A DNA stretch of 64,000 nucleotides from Sphingobium amiense (GTDB lineage Bacteria; Pseudomonadota; Alphaproteobacteria; Sphingomonadales; Sphingomonadaceae): positions 4,118,001-4,182,000 of the forward strand of contig NZ_AP018664.1 of the NCBI RefSeq assembly GCF_003967075.1. Direction: 5' to 3'. The position numbers and the translations under genes are program-made. The notes below the pieces were generated by a model. The model worked only from the letters and a program-made list of their open reading frames with translations, searched no databases and was not told the DNA's origin. Of this stretch, positions 46,549 to 55,688 are shown in pieces. Numbering within the stretch: the stretch's first letter is position 1; each line of letters opens with the position of its first letter.

Positions 46549-47676
46549 ATGCGCGCCGAAGCGCAGCAATATATCGACCGTATCGACGCCGCGCTGGCGC
46601 TGCTCCGCCAGTCGCTCGACTGGGACCGGGCGCTGCGGCGGCTGGACGAGCTGAACGCGCGCGTCGAAGACCCGACGCTCTGGGACAATGCCAAGCAGGC
46701 GCAGGAGGTGATGCGCGAGCGCACCCGGCTCGACAGCGCGATCGGCGCGACCCGCGCCATCGACGCCGAAAAGACCGACACCGCCGAACTCATCGAAATG
46801 GCCGAGGCCGAAGGCGACGAAGCGATGGTCGACGAAGCCGTCGCGTCCTTGAAGGCGCTCGCCGAACGCGCGGACGAGGACAAGATCAGGGCGCTGCTCG
46901 CGGGGGAAGCCGACAGCTACGACACCTATCTCGAAATCCACGCGGGCGCGGGCGGCACGGAGAGTCAGGACTGGGCCGAGATGCTCAGCCGCATGTATCG
47001 CCGCTGGGCCGAACGGCGCGGCTACAAGGTCGAGCTGGTCGATTATCAGGCAGGCGATCAGGCGGGCATCAAGTCCGCGACCTTCCTGTTCAAGGGCGAG
47101 AACGCATACGGCTATGCTAAGACCGAGAGCGGCGTCCACCGCCTCGTCCGTATCAGCCCCTATGACAGCAGCGCGCGCCGCCACACCAGCTTCTCGTCCG
47201 TCTGGGTCTATCCGGTGATCGACGACGACATCGACATCGAGATCAAGGAAAGCGACCTCAAGATCGACACCTACCGCGCGTCGGGCGCGGGCGGGCAGCA
47301 CGTCAACACGACCGACTCCGCCGTCCGCATCACCCACGTCCCCTCCGGCATCATCGTCGCGTCGCAGAACGACCGGTCGCAGCACAAGAACCGCGCGACC
47401 GCGATGAACATGCTCAAGGCCCGCCTCTACGAAGCCGAACTGCGCAAGCGGGAGGAAGCGGCATCGTCCGACTATCAGGCCAAGACCGAAATCGGCTGGG
47501 GCCACCAGATCCGTTCCTATGTGCTGCAACCCTATCAGCTGGTGAAGGATCTGCGCACCGGCGTCACCTCCACCTCGCCCGACGACGTGCTCGACGGCGC
47601 GCTCGATCCCTTCATGGCCGCGGCCCTCAGCCAGAAGGTGACGGGCGAGAAGGTCGATGTGGAGGATGTCGACTGA
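46549..47676 (+). CDS. prfB: Peptide chain release factor 2
   Basis: A 375-residue RF2 that ends translation at UGA and UAA. GGQ is in RASGAGGQHVNTTDSAVR near 246-248. The anticodon-like position reads SPY (ISPYDSSARRHTSFSS) rather than the enterobacterial SPF. The frame is continuous from ATG 46549; there is no programmed frameshift stop near codon 26 as in E. coli. It lies upstream of a methyltransferase with a one-base overlap. Confidence 0.96.
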   Translation: MRAEAQQYIDRIDAALALLRQSLDWDRALRRLDELNARVEDPTLWDNAKQAQEVMRERTRLDSAIGATRAIDAEKTDTAELIEMAEAEGDEAMVDEAVASLKALAERADEDKIRALLAGEADSYDTYLEIHAGAGGTESQDWAEMLSRMYRRWAERRGYKVELVDYQAGDQAGIKSATFLFKGENAYGYAKTESGVHRLVRISPYDSSARRHTSFSSVWVYPVIDDDIDIEIKESDLKIDTYRASGAGGQHVNTTDSAVRITHVPSGIIVASQNDRSQHKNRATAMNMLKARLYEAELRKREEAASSDYQAKTEIGWGHQIRSYVLQPYQLVKDLRTGVTSTSPDDVLDGALDPFMAAALSQKVTGEKVDVEDVD

Positions 47677-48398
47677 TGCGCATCGCGGCGGCACTGGCGG
47701 GCACGCTTGTCCTGCTGGCCGCCTGCGACGGGCTGACGCATGACGCCAGTGCGGATCGTCCGGCGGGCGCGCGCGCCTTTCCCCGCGCCGACCGTCCCGT
47801 CGCCCCCATCGTCTCGACCCGCTGGTCGAGCGAGGAAGCCCGCGACCGCGTCAACGAGGCGGATGACATCATGGACCGCGCGGGCATCCGCCCCGGCATG
47901 ACCGTGGCGGACATCGGGGCGGGCGAAGGATATTACACCGTGCGCCTCGCAAGGCGCGTGGGCGTGCATGGCCGGGTGCTGGCCGAAGACATCATGCCCG
48001 AAGTGATCGAGGCGCTGTCCCGCCGCATCACCCGCGAGAAGTGGGACAATGTCAGCGTGAAGCTCGGCGCGGCGGAAGACCCCAGGCTCCCCGACAACAG
48101 CTTCGACCGCATCCTCATGGTCCACATGTATCATGAGATCGCCGAACCATACGCTTTCCTCTGGAATCTCAGCCCCGCGCTGAAGAAGGATGGCGAACTG
48201 ATCGTCGTCGATGCCGACCGCCCGACCGCCCAGCATGGCACGCCGCCCCGGCTCCTCGCCTGCGAACTGGCGGCGATGGGCTTTCGCATGGTGCAGCTCA
48301 TTCCCAAACCCACGGCGGGCGGCTATCTCGCCCGCTTCCGCCGCAGCACGGCGCGGCCCGATCCGGCCAGCATCGTGCCCTGCGCGATGCGGGACTGA
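47676..48398 (+). CDS. SAM-dependent methyltransferase with lipoprotein signal
   Basis: A 240-residue protein that starts with a lipoprotein signal peptide (ALAGTLVLLAAC, Cys17) and continues into a class I methyltransferase with motif I VADIGAGEGYYTVRLA and FDRILMVHMYHEI. A SAM enzyme exported as a lipoprotein is unexpected, since SAM is cytosolic; related small-genome annotations describe such proteins as methyltransferases without proof. It overlaps the prfB stop by one base and may be co-transcribed. Confidence 0.8.
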   Translation: MRIAAALAGTLVLLAACDGLTHDASADRPAGARAFPRADRPVAPIVSTRWSSEEARDRVNEADDIMDRAGIRPGMTVADIGAGEGYYTVRLARRVGVHGRVLAEDIMPEVIEALSRRITREKWDNVSVKLGAAEDPRLPDNSFDRILMVHMYHEIAEPYAFLWNLSPALKKDGELIVVDADRPTAQHGTPPRLLACELAAMGFRMVQLIPKPTAGGYLARFRRSTARPDPASIVPCAMRD

Positions 48399-48408
48399 GG
48401 GAGAGGCG

Positions 48409-48666
48409 ATGCAACTGGACGATCAGCTCCGGCGCTATTTCGGGACCGACGATATCGACGCGGTTCCGCCCGACGCGCTGGCGGCGGGTATCGAGCGGAT
48501 GCGCGTCGATCTCGGCCTCGAAAAGGACCGGGGCCGCCGCTTCGCTCTATGGTCGCTGCTGTTCCTGCTGGGCGAAGCGCCCGATCTCGACGTGACATTC
48601 AAGGATGCACAGGACCGCGACGCCGCCCGCACCTTCATGGAAATGACCGAGCGGGGCGAAGGCTAA
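48409..48666 (+). CDS. Small conserved hypothetical protein
   Basis: An 85-residue protein, MQLDDQLRRYFGTDDIDAVPPDALAAG at the start and a helical remainder (RRFALWSLLFLLGEAPDLDVTFK). A GGAGAGG ribosome site precedes ATG 48409, 10 bases after the methyltransferase stop. No known domain recognised; the frame and coding context support a real gene, probably in the prfB operon. Confidence 0.65.
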   Translation: MQLDDQLRRYFGTDDIDAVPPDALAAGIERMRVDLGLEKDRGRRFALWSLLFLLGEAPDLDVTFKDAQDRDAARTFMEMTERGEG

Positions 48667-48674
48667 GGCTCCAT

Positions 48675-48956
48675 TCAGGCCGCCCGCGAAGGCTGGCGGC
48701 GGCCCTGCTCCACCGGCGCATCGACCATCACCGCGACGCTGCGCCACCATTCCGCAGGCGTGCTGCTGAAGATCGACAGCGATCCATGGCGCGGATGCGC
48801 TTCCCATCCCGTCGCGCCCTCGACGAACCGCCAGCGGGCGTCGCAGTCGAGCGGCACATGGCGGAAGGGCGTGGCGCCCAACGGGTCGTGCACAGGGCGG
48901 AGCGCGCTCGGCACGTCGCGGATGCTGCCATCGGGAAAGGTCACGGATATCGTCAT
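48675..48956 (-). CDS. Hypothetical protein
   Basis: A 93-residue protein from ATG 48956 (MTISVTFPDGSIRDVPSALRPVHD) convergent with the preceding gene and divergent from the LysR gene. A short beta-rich N-terminus is followed by ARWRFVEGATGWEAHPRHG. No family recognised. The start chosen has AGGAG a few bases upstream (revcomp of CTCCTG). Confidence 0.55.
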   Translation of the reverse strand: MTISVTFPDGSIRDVPSALRPVHDPLGATPFRHVPLDCDARWRFVEGATGWEAHPRHGSLSIFSSTPAEWWRSVAVMVDAPVEQGRRQPSRAA

Positions 48957-49131
48957 GGCAGCCTCCTGTTCTGGTCTCTGGAGGATGAACGCGCGACAGG
49001 CCCGGCGGTTCAGGCGGGTTGCGACGAACGGGGGCGCATCGCCCACGTTGCGGCGGCTGTCCGCGTTGCAGGGCTTGACCTCCGCTCCCAAAGGGCGGAC
49101 CAGAGCCGGAGTTTCCACGGTCCTCAGGTGA

Positions 49132-50049
49132 ATGATGCCCGCCCTGTCGCGGTTCCTGCGCTACTTCATGGCGGTCGGCCAGCATGGCTCGATCCGCCGC
49201 GCGGCCGACGAACTCGGCATCTCTCCCTCCGCCGTCGACCGCCAGCTTCTGAATGCCGAAGCGGACCTTGGCGCGCCACTCTTCGAACGGCTGCCGAGCG
49301 GGCTGCGGCTCACGGCGGCGGGCGAGGTGATGATGGCGGCGGGCCGCCGCTGGCAGAAGGATCTTGGCGAGGTGCGCGACCAGATCGCTGATCTTCAGGG
49401 GCTGCGGCGCGGCCATGTGCAGATCGCGATCATCGCCGCGCTGGCGAAAGGCCCGGTGCCCGCCATGATCGCCGCGATCCAGACGCGCTATCCCGGCATC
49501 AGCATCGGCATCAGCGTGCTGGACAATGATGCCGTGCGCGCCGCCATCGCCTCGGGCGAGGCGGACATGGGCATCCTGCTCGATCCGCACAGCTATCGCG
49601 ATCTGGTCGTGCGCGCCTTCGTGGAGGTGGTGCTGGGCGTCGCGCTGCCGCCCGGTCACGCACTGGCGGCGAGGGCGGAGGTGCGCTTCTCCGCCTGCGC
49701 CGATTCGCCGCTGATCGTGCCCGCGCATCCGCTGGTGGTCAGCGAACAGCTTGCCGTGCTGGAGGGCGCGACGGGTCTCTCCCCGCTCCGGGCGGCGACC
49801 TGCGACGACAGCCAGATGATCGCCTCGCTGGTGATGCAGGGGGCGGGGCTGGGCATCCTCACCTCCATCGACGTGGTGACGGAGGTGGCGCAGGGGCGGC
49901 TCGCCTTCGCCCGCCTTTCCGATCCCATCCTGCGGCCCCTGACGCTCGCCCTCTGCACCGCGAGCGTGCGCACGCCGTCCCACGCGGCGGCGATGGCGCT
50001 GGGGGAGATTGAGGCGGGCTTCGCGCATCTTGGCTATGGCGGAGGCTGA
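49132..50049 (+). CDS. LysR-family transcriptional regulator
   Basis: A 305-residue LTTR. The HTH is AVGQHGSIRRAADELGISPSAVDRQL and the effector domain is substrate-binding-protein-like (GHVQIAIIAALAKGPVPAMIAAIQTRYPGI). It is followed six bases later by a phosphoribosyltransferase gene and is divergent from the small protein at 48675. Target unknown; the neighbouring gene is the first candidate. Confidence 0.85.
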   Translation: MMPALSRFLRYFMAVGQHGSIRRAADELGISPSAVDRQLLNAEADLGAPLFERLPSGLRLTAAGEVMMAAGRRWQKDLGEVRDQIADLQGLRRGHVQIAIIAALAKGPVPAMIAAIQTRYPGISIGISVLDNDAVRAAIASGEADMGILLDPHSYRDLVVRAFVEVVLGVALPPGHALAARAEVRFSACADSPLIVPAHPLVVSEQLAVLEGATGLSPLRAATCDDSQMIASLVMQGAGLGILTSIDVVTEVAQGRLAFARLSDPILRPLTLALCTASVRTPSHAAAMALGEIEAGFAHLGYGGG

Positions 50050-50055
50050 CCGGCC

Positions 50056-50574
50056 ATGACGCCCTACCTCTTCCCCATTTCGCACGACGCCTTTCTGGCC
50101 GATGTCGCGAGGCTCTCCGCCCGGCTGGACGCGGGCGGGTGGCGGCCCGATTATCTGGTCGGCATCGGGCGCGGCGGCCTTGTCCCTGCGGTCCATGTCT
50201 CGCACCGGCTGAACATCCCCATGCTGTCGGTCGATTACAGCAGCAAGGTGGCGGGGTTCGCCGCCGAACTGCTCGGCAAGATCGCGGCGCAGAGCGCGGC
50301 GGGTGCAAGGCTGCTCTTCATCGACGACATCAATGACAGCGGCGGCACCATCGCCGATATCCGCCGCCTGCTGGGCGATCGTGGCTGCGACGCGGGCAAT
50401 CTGCGTTTCGCCGTGCTGCTCAACAATATCCGTTCTCGGGAAAGCGTCGATTATCGCGCGCGCGACATTGACCGGGACAGTGACCGGCGCTGGTTCGTCT
50501 TCCCGTGGGAAGCGGGCGCAGCGCGGGAGGACATCCTCGCCGAAGCGGCATCCGTGCCCGAAAGGCTGCGCTGA
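50056..50574 (+). CDS. Type I phosphoribosyltransferase
   Basis: A 172-residue PRT. The PRPP-binding signature LLFIDDINDSGGTIADI is clear, with PDYLVGIGRGGLVPAV upstream. Xanthine/hypoxanthine-guanine PRTs have this layout; the base is not identifiable from sequence. It sits directly after the LysR gene, so purine salvage controlled by that regulator is possible. Confidence 0.85.
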   Translation: MTPYLFPISHDAFLADVARLSARLDAGGWRPDYLVGIGRGGLVPAVHVSHRLNIPMLSVDYSSKVAGFAAELLGKIAAQSAAGARLLFIDDINDSGGTIADIRRLLGDRGCDAGNLRFAVLLNNIRSRESVDYRARDIDRDSDRRWFVFPWEAGAAREDILAEAASVPERLR

Positions 50575-50694
50575 CCCTCGGGCTTTTGCCGCCATCCCCG
50601 CGAAGCCGTGCTGCTGCCGGAACAAGCATTGCTTGCGCGCGCTTTGTCTATAACATCCATAGATAAGTCGCACGAGTCGGCACGGGAGACGGAC

Positions 50695-50874
50695 ATGGAA
50701 GGCCAGCAGGATCAGAAAGGCTTGTTTCGGCAATGGCGCACCCGCCTGTCGCAGGCGCTGCTGCGCGAACCCGCTGTCGTCCTGCTGGAACGCGAAGGCG
50801 ACCTGCCGCCCGCCGCCATCGAACGCCAGCCCCGCCTTTATGACCAGAGCGCCGGGATACGCCCTTCCCTTTGA
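50695..50874 (+). CDS. Small hypothetical protein
   Basis: A 59-residue frame from ATG 50695 (MEGQQDQKGLFRQWRTRLSQALL), with a purine-rich GGGAGAC upstream. Helical and charged, no domain recognised. A promoter-like TTGCTTGCGCGCGCTTTGTC lies upstream. Could be real or spurious. Confidence 0.4.
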   Translation: MEGQQDQKGLFRQWRTRLSQALLREPAVVLLEREGDLPPAAIERQPRLYDQSAGIRPSL

Positions 50875-50928
50875 CCGTCGCGTCTCTACATGGGGGCATC
50901 CTCATCGCTTCCCTTTTCCGGAGACCGC

Positions 50929-51522
50929 ATGACCACCCACAATCGTGACACGCCCCGCCCGGTCGAACCCCTGTTTCTGGAGCGCTGGTCGCCCCGCGCC
51001 TATGACGGTTCGCCGGTGCCGCAGGCCGATCTCGACACGATCTTCGACGCCGCGCGCTGGGCGCCGTCCGCCTTCAATTACCAGCCGTGGCGCTTTCTTT
51101 ACGCGCACCGGGACAGCGCCGACTGGCAGCGTTTCCTGTCGCTCCTCATGCCCTTCAATCAGGGCTGGGTGAAGAATGCGGGCGTCATTGTCTTCATCGT
51201 CTCCGACACGCTCATGGCCGCCCCGGGGTCCGACGATTACAAACCCTCGCACAGCCACAGCTTCGATGCCGGAGCCGCATGGGCGCTGCTGGCGCTCCAG
51301 TCGACGCGTCTTGGCTATCATGCGCACGGCATGACCGGCGTCGATTTCGATGCGGCGCGCGCAGAACTGGGCGTCCCCGACCGCTACCGGATCGAGGCTG
51401 CCGCCGCCATCGGCCGGCAGGGCGACCGGTCGATCCTGCCCGAACCGCTTCAGGCGCGCGAGGAACCCAGCGGCCGCCATCCGGTCGAAGCCTTCGCCTT
51501 TTCGGGCAGCTTCCCTGCCTGA
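50929..51522 (+). CDS. Nitroreductase-family flavoprotein
   Basis: A 197-residue FMN-dependent oxidoreductase. RWSPRAYDGSPVPQADLDTIFDAARWAPSAFNYQPWRFLYA is the family N-terminus with FMN-binding Arg/Ser; a cofactor-binding RLGYHAHGMTGVDF follows. The frame extends to 50890; I start at ATG 50929, preceded by GGAG. It reduces nitro compounds or quinones with NAD(P)H; the natural substrate is unknown. Confidence 0.85.
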   Translation: MTTHNRDTPRPVEPLFLERWSPRAYDGSPVPQADLDTIFDAARWAPSAFNYQPWRFLYAHRDSADWQRFLSLLMPFNQGWVKNAGVIVFIVSDTLMAAPGSDDYKPSHSHSFDAGAAWALLALQSTRLGYHAHGMTGVDFDAARAELGVPDRYRIEAAAAIGRQGDRSILPEPLQAREEPSGRHPVEAFAFSGSFPA

Positions 51523-51614
51523 TTCGCGCGCTTGCGGATTGATCCTGCTTTGGGCAACATGGTCAAAGGTGTCGCTGTCGCGGCGCCTTTGACTCATTTG
51601 GCTGGCTGATTCCC

Positions 51615-52184
51615 ATGTCCCTGTCCGAAATGATCGCCGGAAGCGCGATGGCGGCGGTGCTCACCAATCCCCGTCTGCCCGACAATCCCATTGTCGAATG
51701 CAATGAGGCGTTCCTGACGCTCACCGGCTATCACCGGGACGAGATCGTGGGGCGCAACTGCCGCTTTCTCGCAGGCGACACGCCGGAGCATGAGGCGACC
51801 GACACGATCCGCAGGGCCATCCACGAAAAGCGCCCGCTGCTGGTGGAGATCGTCAATTTCCGCAAGGACGGCACGCGCTTTCGCAACGCGCTGATGATCG
51901 CGCCCATCTTCGGGATGGACGGCGGCGTCGATTATTTCCTCGGCTCTCAGATGGCCGTGGAGGACGATCGCGGCACCGACGCGCGGGATCGCATCGCCCG
52001 CCTTACCGACCGGCAGCGGGCGGTGCTGGTCGCGATGGCGGAAGGGCGGCTGAACAAGCAGATCGCCTATGACCTTGGCCTCACCGAACGCACCGTGAAG
52101 ATGCACCGCGCCGCCATGCTCAAGGCGCTGGGCGTGCGCACCGCGGCCGAAGCGATCCGCCTCGTCATAGAGGCGGGTCTCTGA
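51615..52184 (+). CDS. LOV-HTH blue-light-responsive transcription factor (EL222-like)
   Basis: A 189-residue protein: a LOV domain (about 15-115) and a C-terminal LuxR-type HTH (126-185, LTDRQRAVLVAMAEGRLNKQIAYDLGLTERTVKMHRA). The photoactive signature GRNCRFLAG gives adduct Cys49; Asn81, Asn91 and Gln112 match the FMN-contacting positions. This layout equals EL222 of Erythrobacter litoralis, where light releases HTH-mediated dimer formation. The photochemistry is inferred from those residues; target genes are unknown. Confidence 0.9.
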   Translation: MSLSEMIAGSAMAAVLTNPRLPDNPIVECNEAFLTLTGYHRDEIVGRNCRFLAGDTPEHEATDTIRRAIHEKRPLLVEIVNFRKDGTRFRNALMIAPIFGMDGGVDYFLGSQMAVEDDRGTDARDRIARLTDRQRAVLVAMAEGRLNKQIAYDLGLTERTVKMHRAAMLKALGVRTAAEAIRLVIEAGL

Positions 52185-52223
52185 ACGGGCGGGGAGGGGA
52201 CAAAGGCCCCTCCCGCCGCCGGA

Positions 52224-53063
52224 TCAGTCGCGCAGCAGTTCGTTGATGCCGGTCTTGGACCGGGTCTGCGCGTCCACGCGCTTCACGATCACCGCGCAAT
52301 AGAGGCTGGGTCCGGGCGTGCCGTCGGGCAGCGGCCTGCCGGGCAGGTTGCCGGGCACCACCACCGAATAGGGCGGCACTTCGCCCATGAACACTTCGCC
52401 GGTCGCGCGGTCGATAATCTTGGTCGACTGGCCGATGAACACGCCCATCGACAGCACCGATCCCTTGCCGATGCGCACGCCTTCCACGACTTCGGACCGC
52501 GCGCCGATGAAACAGTCGTCCTCGATGATGACCGGGTCGGCCTGCAACGGTTCCAGCACGCCGCCGATGCCGACGCCGCCCGACAGGTGGACATTCTTCC
52601 CGATCTGCGCGCAGCTTCCCACCGTCACCCAGGTGTCGACCATCGTGCCTTCATCGACGAACGCGCCGATGTTGACGAAGCTCGGCATCAGGATGACGTT
52701 CTTCGCGATATGCGATCCCGCCCGCGCGAAGCTGCCCGGCACGGCGCGGAAACCGGCGGCGCGGAACGCCGCTTCGTCCCAGCCCGCGAACTTGCTCGGC
52801 ACCTTGTCCCACCAGTGACCCGCGCCGGGACCGTTGTCGATCATGGCATTGTCGTTGAGGCGGAAGGACAGCAGCACCGCTTTCTTCGCCCACTGGTTGA
52901 CCTGCCAGCCCTCCCCGGCAGGCTCCGCCACGCGCAGCGCGCCGCTGTCGAGCAGCGCCAATGCCTTGTCCACGGCCTGACGGATTTCGCCCTGCGTCTG
53001 GAGGTTGACGTTGGCCCGGTCTTCCCAGGCGGCGTCGATGGTGGCGATCAGGTCTTGGCTCAT
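52224..53063 (-). CDS. dapD: 2,3,4,5-tetrahydropyridine-2,6-dicarboxylate N-succinyltransferase
   Basis: A 279-residue left-handed beta-helix acyltransferase of the succinylase branch of lysine and diaminopimelate synthesis. The hexapeptide core runs through [30 protein letters not shown]. Start is ATG 53063 ([10 protein letters not shown]) or ATG 53069, which overlaps the upstream HAD stop (ATGA). The first fits the family N-terminus. Confidence 0.96.
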   Translation of the reverse strand: MSQDLIATIDAAWEDRANVNLQTQGEIRQAVDKALALLDSGALRVAEPAGEGWQVNQWAKKAVLLSFRLNDNAMIDNGPGAGHWWDKVPSKFAGWDEAAFRAAGFRAVPGSFARAGSHIAKNVILMPSFVNIGAFVDEGTMVDTWVTVGSCAQIGKNVHLSGGVGIGGVLEPLQADPVIIEDDCFIGARSEVVEGVRIGKGSVLSMGVFIGQSTKIIDRATGEVFMGEVPPYSVVVPGNLPGRPLPDGTPGPSLYCAVIVKRVDAQTRSKTGINELLRD

Positions 53064-53065
53064 GG

Positions 53066-53731
53066 TCATTTCCCCAGAATGTCGGCCAGAAACGGCGTCA
53101 GATGGTCGGTTTCGAAGTCTATGAAATCGGGATGATGGTCGTGATTGCCCGCTTCGGAGCCATTGTTGACCCAGATCGTCGTCATGCCGATCGCCTTGGC
53201 GGGCTTCAGGTTGCGCGCCATATCCTCGAAGAAGGCGGCGCGGGTAGGCTCGACGGCGTGAACGCGGCACAGTTCGGCATAGCCCGACGGATCGGGCTTG
53301 GGCACATATTGGCAGGCATGGATGTCGTGGATCAGCTCGAACGCGCCCGATAGCCCCAGCCTGTCGAGCACGCGCCCGGCATAGGCGGCATCGCCATTGG
53401 TGAAGATCAGGCGGCGGCCCGGCAGCGCCGCGATGGCGTCGTTCAGCGCCGGATCGACCTCCAGCCGGTCCATCGAAATGTCATGCACATAATCGAGGAA
53501 GGCGCGCGGTTCGATGCCATGATGGCGCATCAGCCCCGACAATGTGGTGCCATGCTCCAGAAAATAGCGCTTCTGCGTCTCCCGCGCCTGAACCGGATCG
53601 CACCCCAGCAATCCCTGGATGAACTCGCCCATCTTCACGTCGATCAGCGCGAACAGGTCCGCCTTCGCCGGATAGAGCGTGTTGTCGAGATCGAAGATCC
53701 ACGTGTCAATATGGGCGAGGTCGCCAAGCAT
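53066..53731 (-). CDS. HAD-superfamily pyrimidine 5'-nucleotidase-like phosphatase
   Basis: A 221-residue HAD hydrolase with catalytic DLDNT near 14-18 ([11 protein letters not shown]) and LIFTNGD as motif II. The sequence [14 protein letters not shown] resembles the SDT1/Phm8 pyrimidine nucleotidase group. It is translationally coupled to dapD; the link to lysine synthesis may be only co-transcription. Confidence 0.87.
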   Translation of the reverse strand: MLGDLAHIDTWIFDLDNTLYPAKADLFALIDVKMGEFIQGLLGCDPVQARETQKRYFLEHGTTLSGLMRHHGIEPRAFLDYVHDISMDRLEVDPALNDAIAALPGRRLIFTNGDAAYAGRVLDRLGLSGAFELIHDIHACQYVPKPDPSGYAELCRVHAVEPTRAAFFEDMARNLKPAKAIGMTTIWVNNGSEAGNHDHHPDFIDFETDHLTPFLADILGK

Positions 53732-53774
53732 GGCCGCGCCCTAGAGCGCCCGGATCAAGAGGGCAAGCCACGTT

Positions 53775-53824
53775 CCTCCCCGAGCTTGTCTCGGGGATGT
53801 GGCAGCCGAAGGCTGACGGAGGGG
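53775..53824. repeat. Single REP unit downstream of the LOG gene
   Basis: CCTCCCCGAG cttgt CTCGGGGATG then GGCAGCC gaa GGCTGAC and GGAGGGGC. Same two-hairpin layout as the element at 28455. It lies between the LOG gene (ends 53862) and the HAD gene (starts 53731). Confidence 0.85.
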
Positions 53825-53861
53825 CATTGTGTCAATCCCTCTCTCCCCCATGAGGAACCGC

Positions 53862-54737
53862 TCAGCAGCCCGGTGCTTCGCTGTCCTGATAGAAGCGCTG
53901 CACCGCGTCCCACCCTTCCTGCGCTGTCTCGACCCAGGTCAGGAGGCTGAGGTCGGCGGGCGAAATCACGCCTTCATCGGCCAGCGCGTCGAAATCCACG
54001 ACCCGGTTCCAGAAATCCCTGCCATAGAGCAGGATCGGGATCGGCTTCATCTTGCCGGTCTGGATCAGCGTCAGCAGTTCGAACATCTCGTCGAACGTGC
54101 CGAACCCGCCCGGAAACACGGCGAGCGCCCGCGCGCGCAGCAGGAAGTGCATCTTGCGCAGCGCGAAATAGTGGAACTGGAAGCTCAGCTCGGGCGTCAC
54201 GAAGCGGTTGGGCGCCTGCTCATGCGGCAGGACGATGTTCATGCCGATGGTGGTCTGGCCGACATCGGCCGCGCCGCGATTGGCCGCTTCCATGATCGAG
54301 GGGCCGCCGCCCGAACAGACGACGAAGTGACGGCATCCCGCCTCGTTCACCGGATATTGCGCCGCGATCCGGGCGAGCTTGCGCGCCTCGTCATAATAGC
54401 GCGCCTTGGCGCCCAGATTTTCCGCCACCCGCCGCTCATCGGGACTCGTCGCCGCGTCGATCCGCGCCTGCACCTGATCCGGCTCGGGAATGCGCGCCGA
54501 TCCGTAGAAGACAAAAGTCGATTCGATCCGCGCCTCGTCCATCAGCAGTTGCGGCTTCAGCAGCTCAAGCTGGAACCTTACGGGCCGCAGATCCTCGCGC
54601 AGCAGAAATTCGGTGTCCTGAAAGGCGAGGCGATAGGCCGCGCTCTGCGTCTGGGGAGTGCCCGTCTGCTTGCGGGCGTCCACGGCCTCTTCGCGGGCCG
54701 GACGGAATTTGCGTTCTTCAATTTCTTTTTTCGTCAT
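53862..54737 (-). CDS. LOG-family protein (TIGR00730-type)
   Basis: A 291-residue protein with a Rossmann core and the LOG motif PGGFGTFDEMFE. LOG proteins release cytokinin nucleosides in some bacteria and are also called lysine decarboxylase-like, which they are not. The N-terminal 45 residues are charged and probably disordered. FVFYGSARIPEP is the usual start of the core. Function here unknown. Confidence 0.85.
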   Translation of the reverse strand: MTKKEIEERKFRPAREEAVDARKQTGTPQTQSAAYRLAFQDTEFLLREDLRPVRFQLELLKPQLLMDEARIESTFVFYGSARIPEPDQVQARIDAATSPDERRVAENLGAKARYYDEARKLARIAAQYPVNEAGCRHFVVCSGGGPSIMEAANRGAADVGQTTIGMNIVLPHEQAPNRFVTPELSFQFHYFALRKMHFLLRARALAVFPGGFGTFDEMFELLTLIQTGKMKPIPILLYGRDFWNRVVDFDALADEGVISPADLSLLTWVETAQEGWDAVQRFYQDSEAPGC

Positions 54738-54840
54738 CCCGGCGACTTAATGCGCGCCCGTGACAAAACCAAGGCCCGCCATCAGCCCGCCACCCGTTCG
54801 GCGCGCCTGAGAGTCAGCTGCAAAAGCCGCCCCTGCCGCC

Positions 54841-55548
54841 TTAGCGGCAAAAACCTCCACGCCCGCCCATGTCGAAGTGAAAATGATCGTGGTGCGCGGC
54901 GTTGTAATCGGGGCTGAGCACCGTGCTGAACCGCTTGCACGCGCTCGCCCGCACTGCTTCGAGGAACTGCCGTGTCCGCCCACCGCTGTTCCAGTCGTTC
55001 TGGATCGTGATCCGCCGTCCGTCCGACAGCACGAAGGCGCTGACGTCGATGGCGTTGCTGTGCGCATGTTCGGACAGCTTGCCGCTCCCCGCGATGGGGC
55101 GGCAATTATAGGTGCCAAACGTCTCGATCCGCTCGATCTCCGCGCCCAGGATCAGCCGCGCGGCAGGCTGCACGCCGTAACGCGCCCATGCCGCGAAATT
55201 GGCCGCAAGGCCGCAGGTCATCGCGCCAAGGTTGGTCGCGGGCACGCCGATGTCGATCAGCTTGACGCTGCCGACCGCGCTGCACCCGCCGTCGAAACGC
55301 CGGTCGGGCAGGGGGGTGAAGCTCACCGCCTGCGATTGCAGCCGCGCGAAACATTGCCGCGTTTCCATCGCGGGCTGCGACGGCGCGCGCGCGACGGGCG
55401 GGCGTGAAGAGGGCGCGGCGACCCGCCCGCGCGGCACCAGATCGCCGCTGCACGCGCCAAGGCTCATCGCGCTTGCCAGCAGCACGGCGAAGGCCGCGCC
55501 GCGCCGGTTTCCCTTTGCCCGCTCTTCCATGAATCGGGCTTTTACCAT
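54841..55548 (-). CDS. Extensin-like family lipoprotein
   Basis: A 235-residue protein with a lipobox LGAC (residues 30-33) after a short signal peptide and a C-terminal extensin-like domain: SEHAHSNAIDVSAF and HHDHFHFDMG, which carry the D-Ala-D-Ala metalloprotease-like His/Asp pattern, and conserved cysteines. Probably a periplasmic peptidoglycan-modifying or binding lipoprotein. ATG 55530 is an alternative start. GC-rich intergenic repeat precedes LOG. Confidence 0.8.
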   Translation of the reverse strand: MVKARFMEERAKGNRRGAAFAVLLASAMSLGACSGDLVPRGRVAAPSSRPPVARAPSQPAMETRQCFARLQSQAVSFTPLPDRRFDGGCSAVGSVKLIDIGVPATNLGAMTCGLAANFAAWARYGVQPAARLILGAEIERIETFGTYNCRPIAGSGKLSEHAHSNAIDVSAFVLSDGRRITIQNDWNSGGRTRQFLEAVRASACKRFSTVLSPDYNAAHHDHFHFDMGGRGGFCR

Positions 55549-55603
55549 CCCAACCCTTTCCGTGGGTTAACGAAAAATCGCTTCGTCGCATTTCACAACA
55601 TCC

Positions 55604-55688
55604 TTGACACCGCCGCCCGCATCTTTAGGGCGGCCGACGGGCCACGCGGTCCCAACGCCGCGCAGCTCTCTGCAAGGAGAAGCATGAC
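55604..55688 (+). promoter_or_regulatory. serC leader with nested hairpins, candidate serC-motif RNA
   Basis: The leader contains GCGGC (55630-55634) pairing with GCCGC (55657-55661), enclosing GGGCC acgc GG(t)CCC (55639-55653); a small hairpin GCAG/CTGC (55662-55673) and the ribosome site AAGGAG (55674-55679) follow. A conserved serC RNA motif is known upstream of serC in Alphaproteobacteria. This fits its position, but I cannot score the covariance model. TTGACA at 55604 could be a -35 box without a clear -10. Confidence 0.45.

Noticed and set aside
46549..46640. Programmed frameshift in prfB
   Set aside because: The frame is continuous from the ATG with no in-frame UGA near codon 26.
55604..55634. 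TTGACA as a full sigma-70 promoter for serC
   Set aside because: No -10-like hexamer occurs 16-18 bases downstream; left as a possible -35 only.
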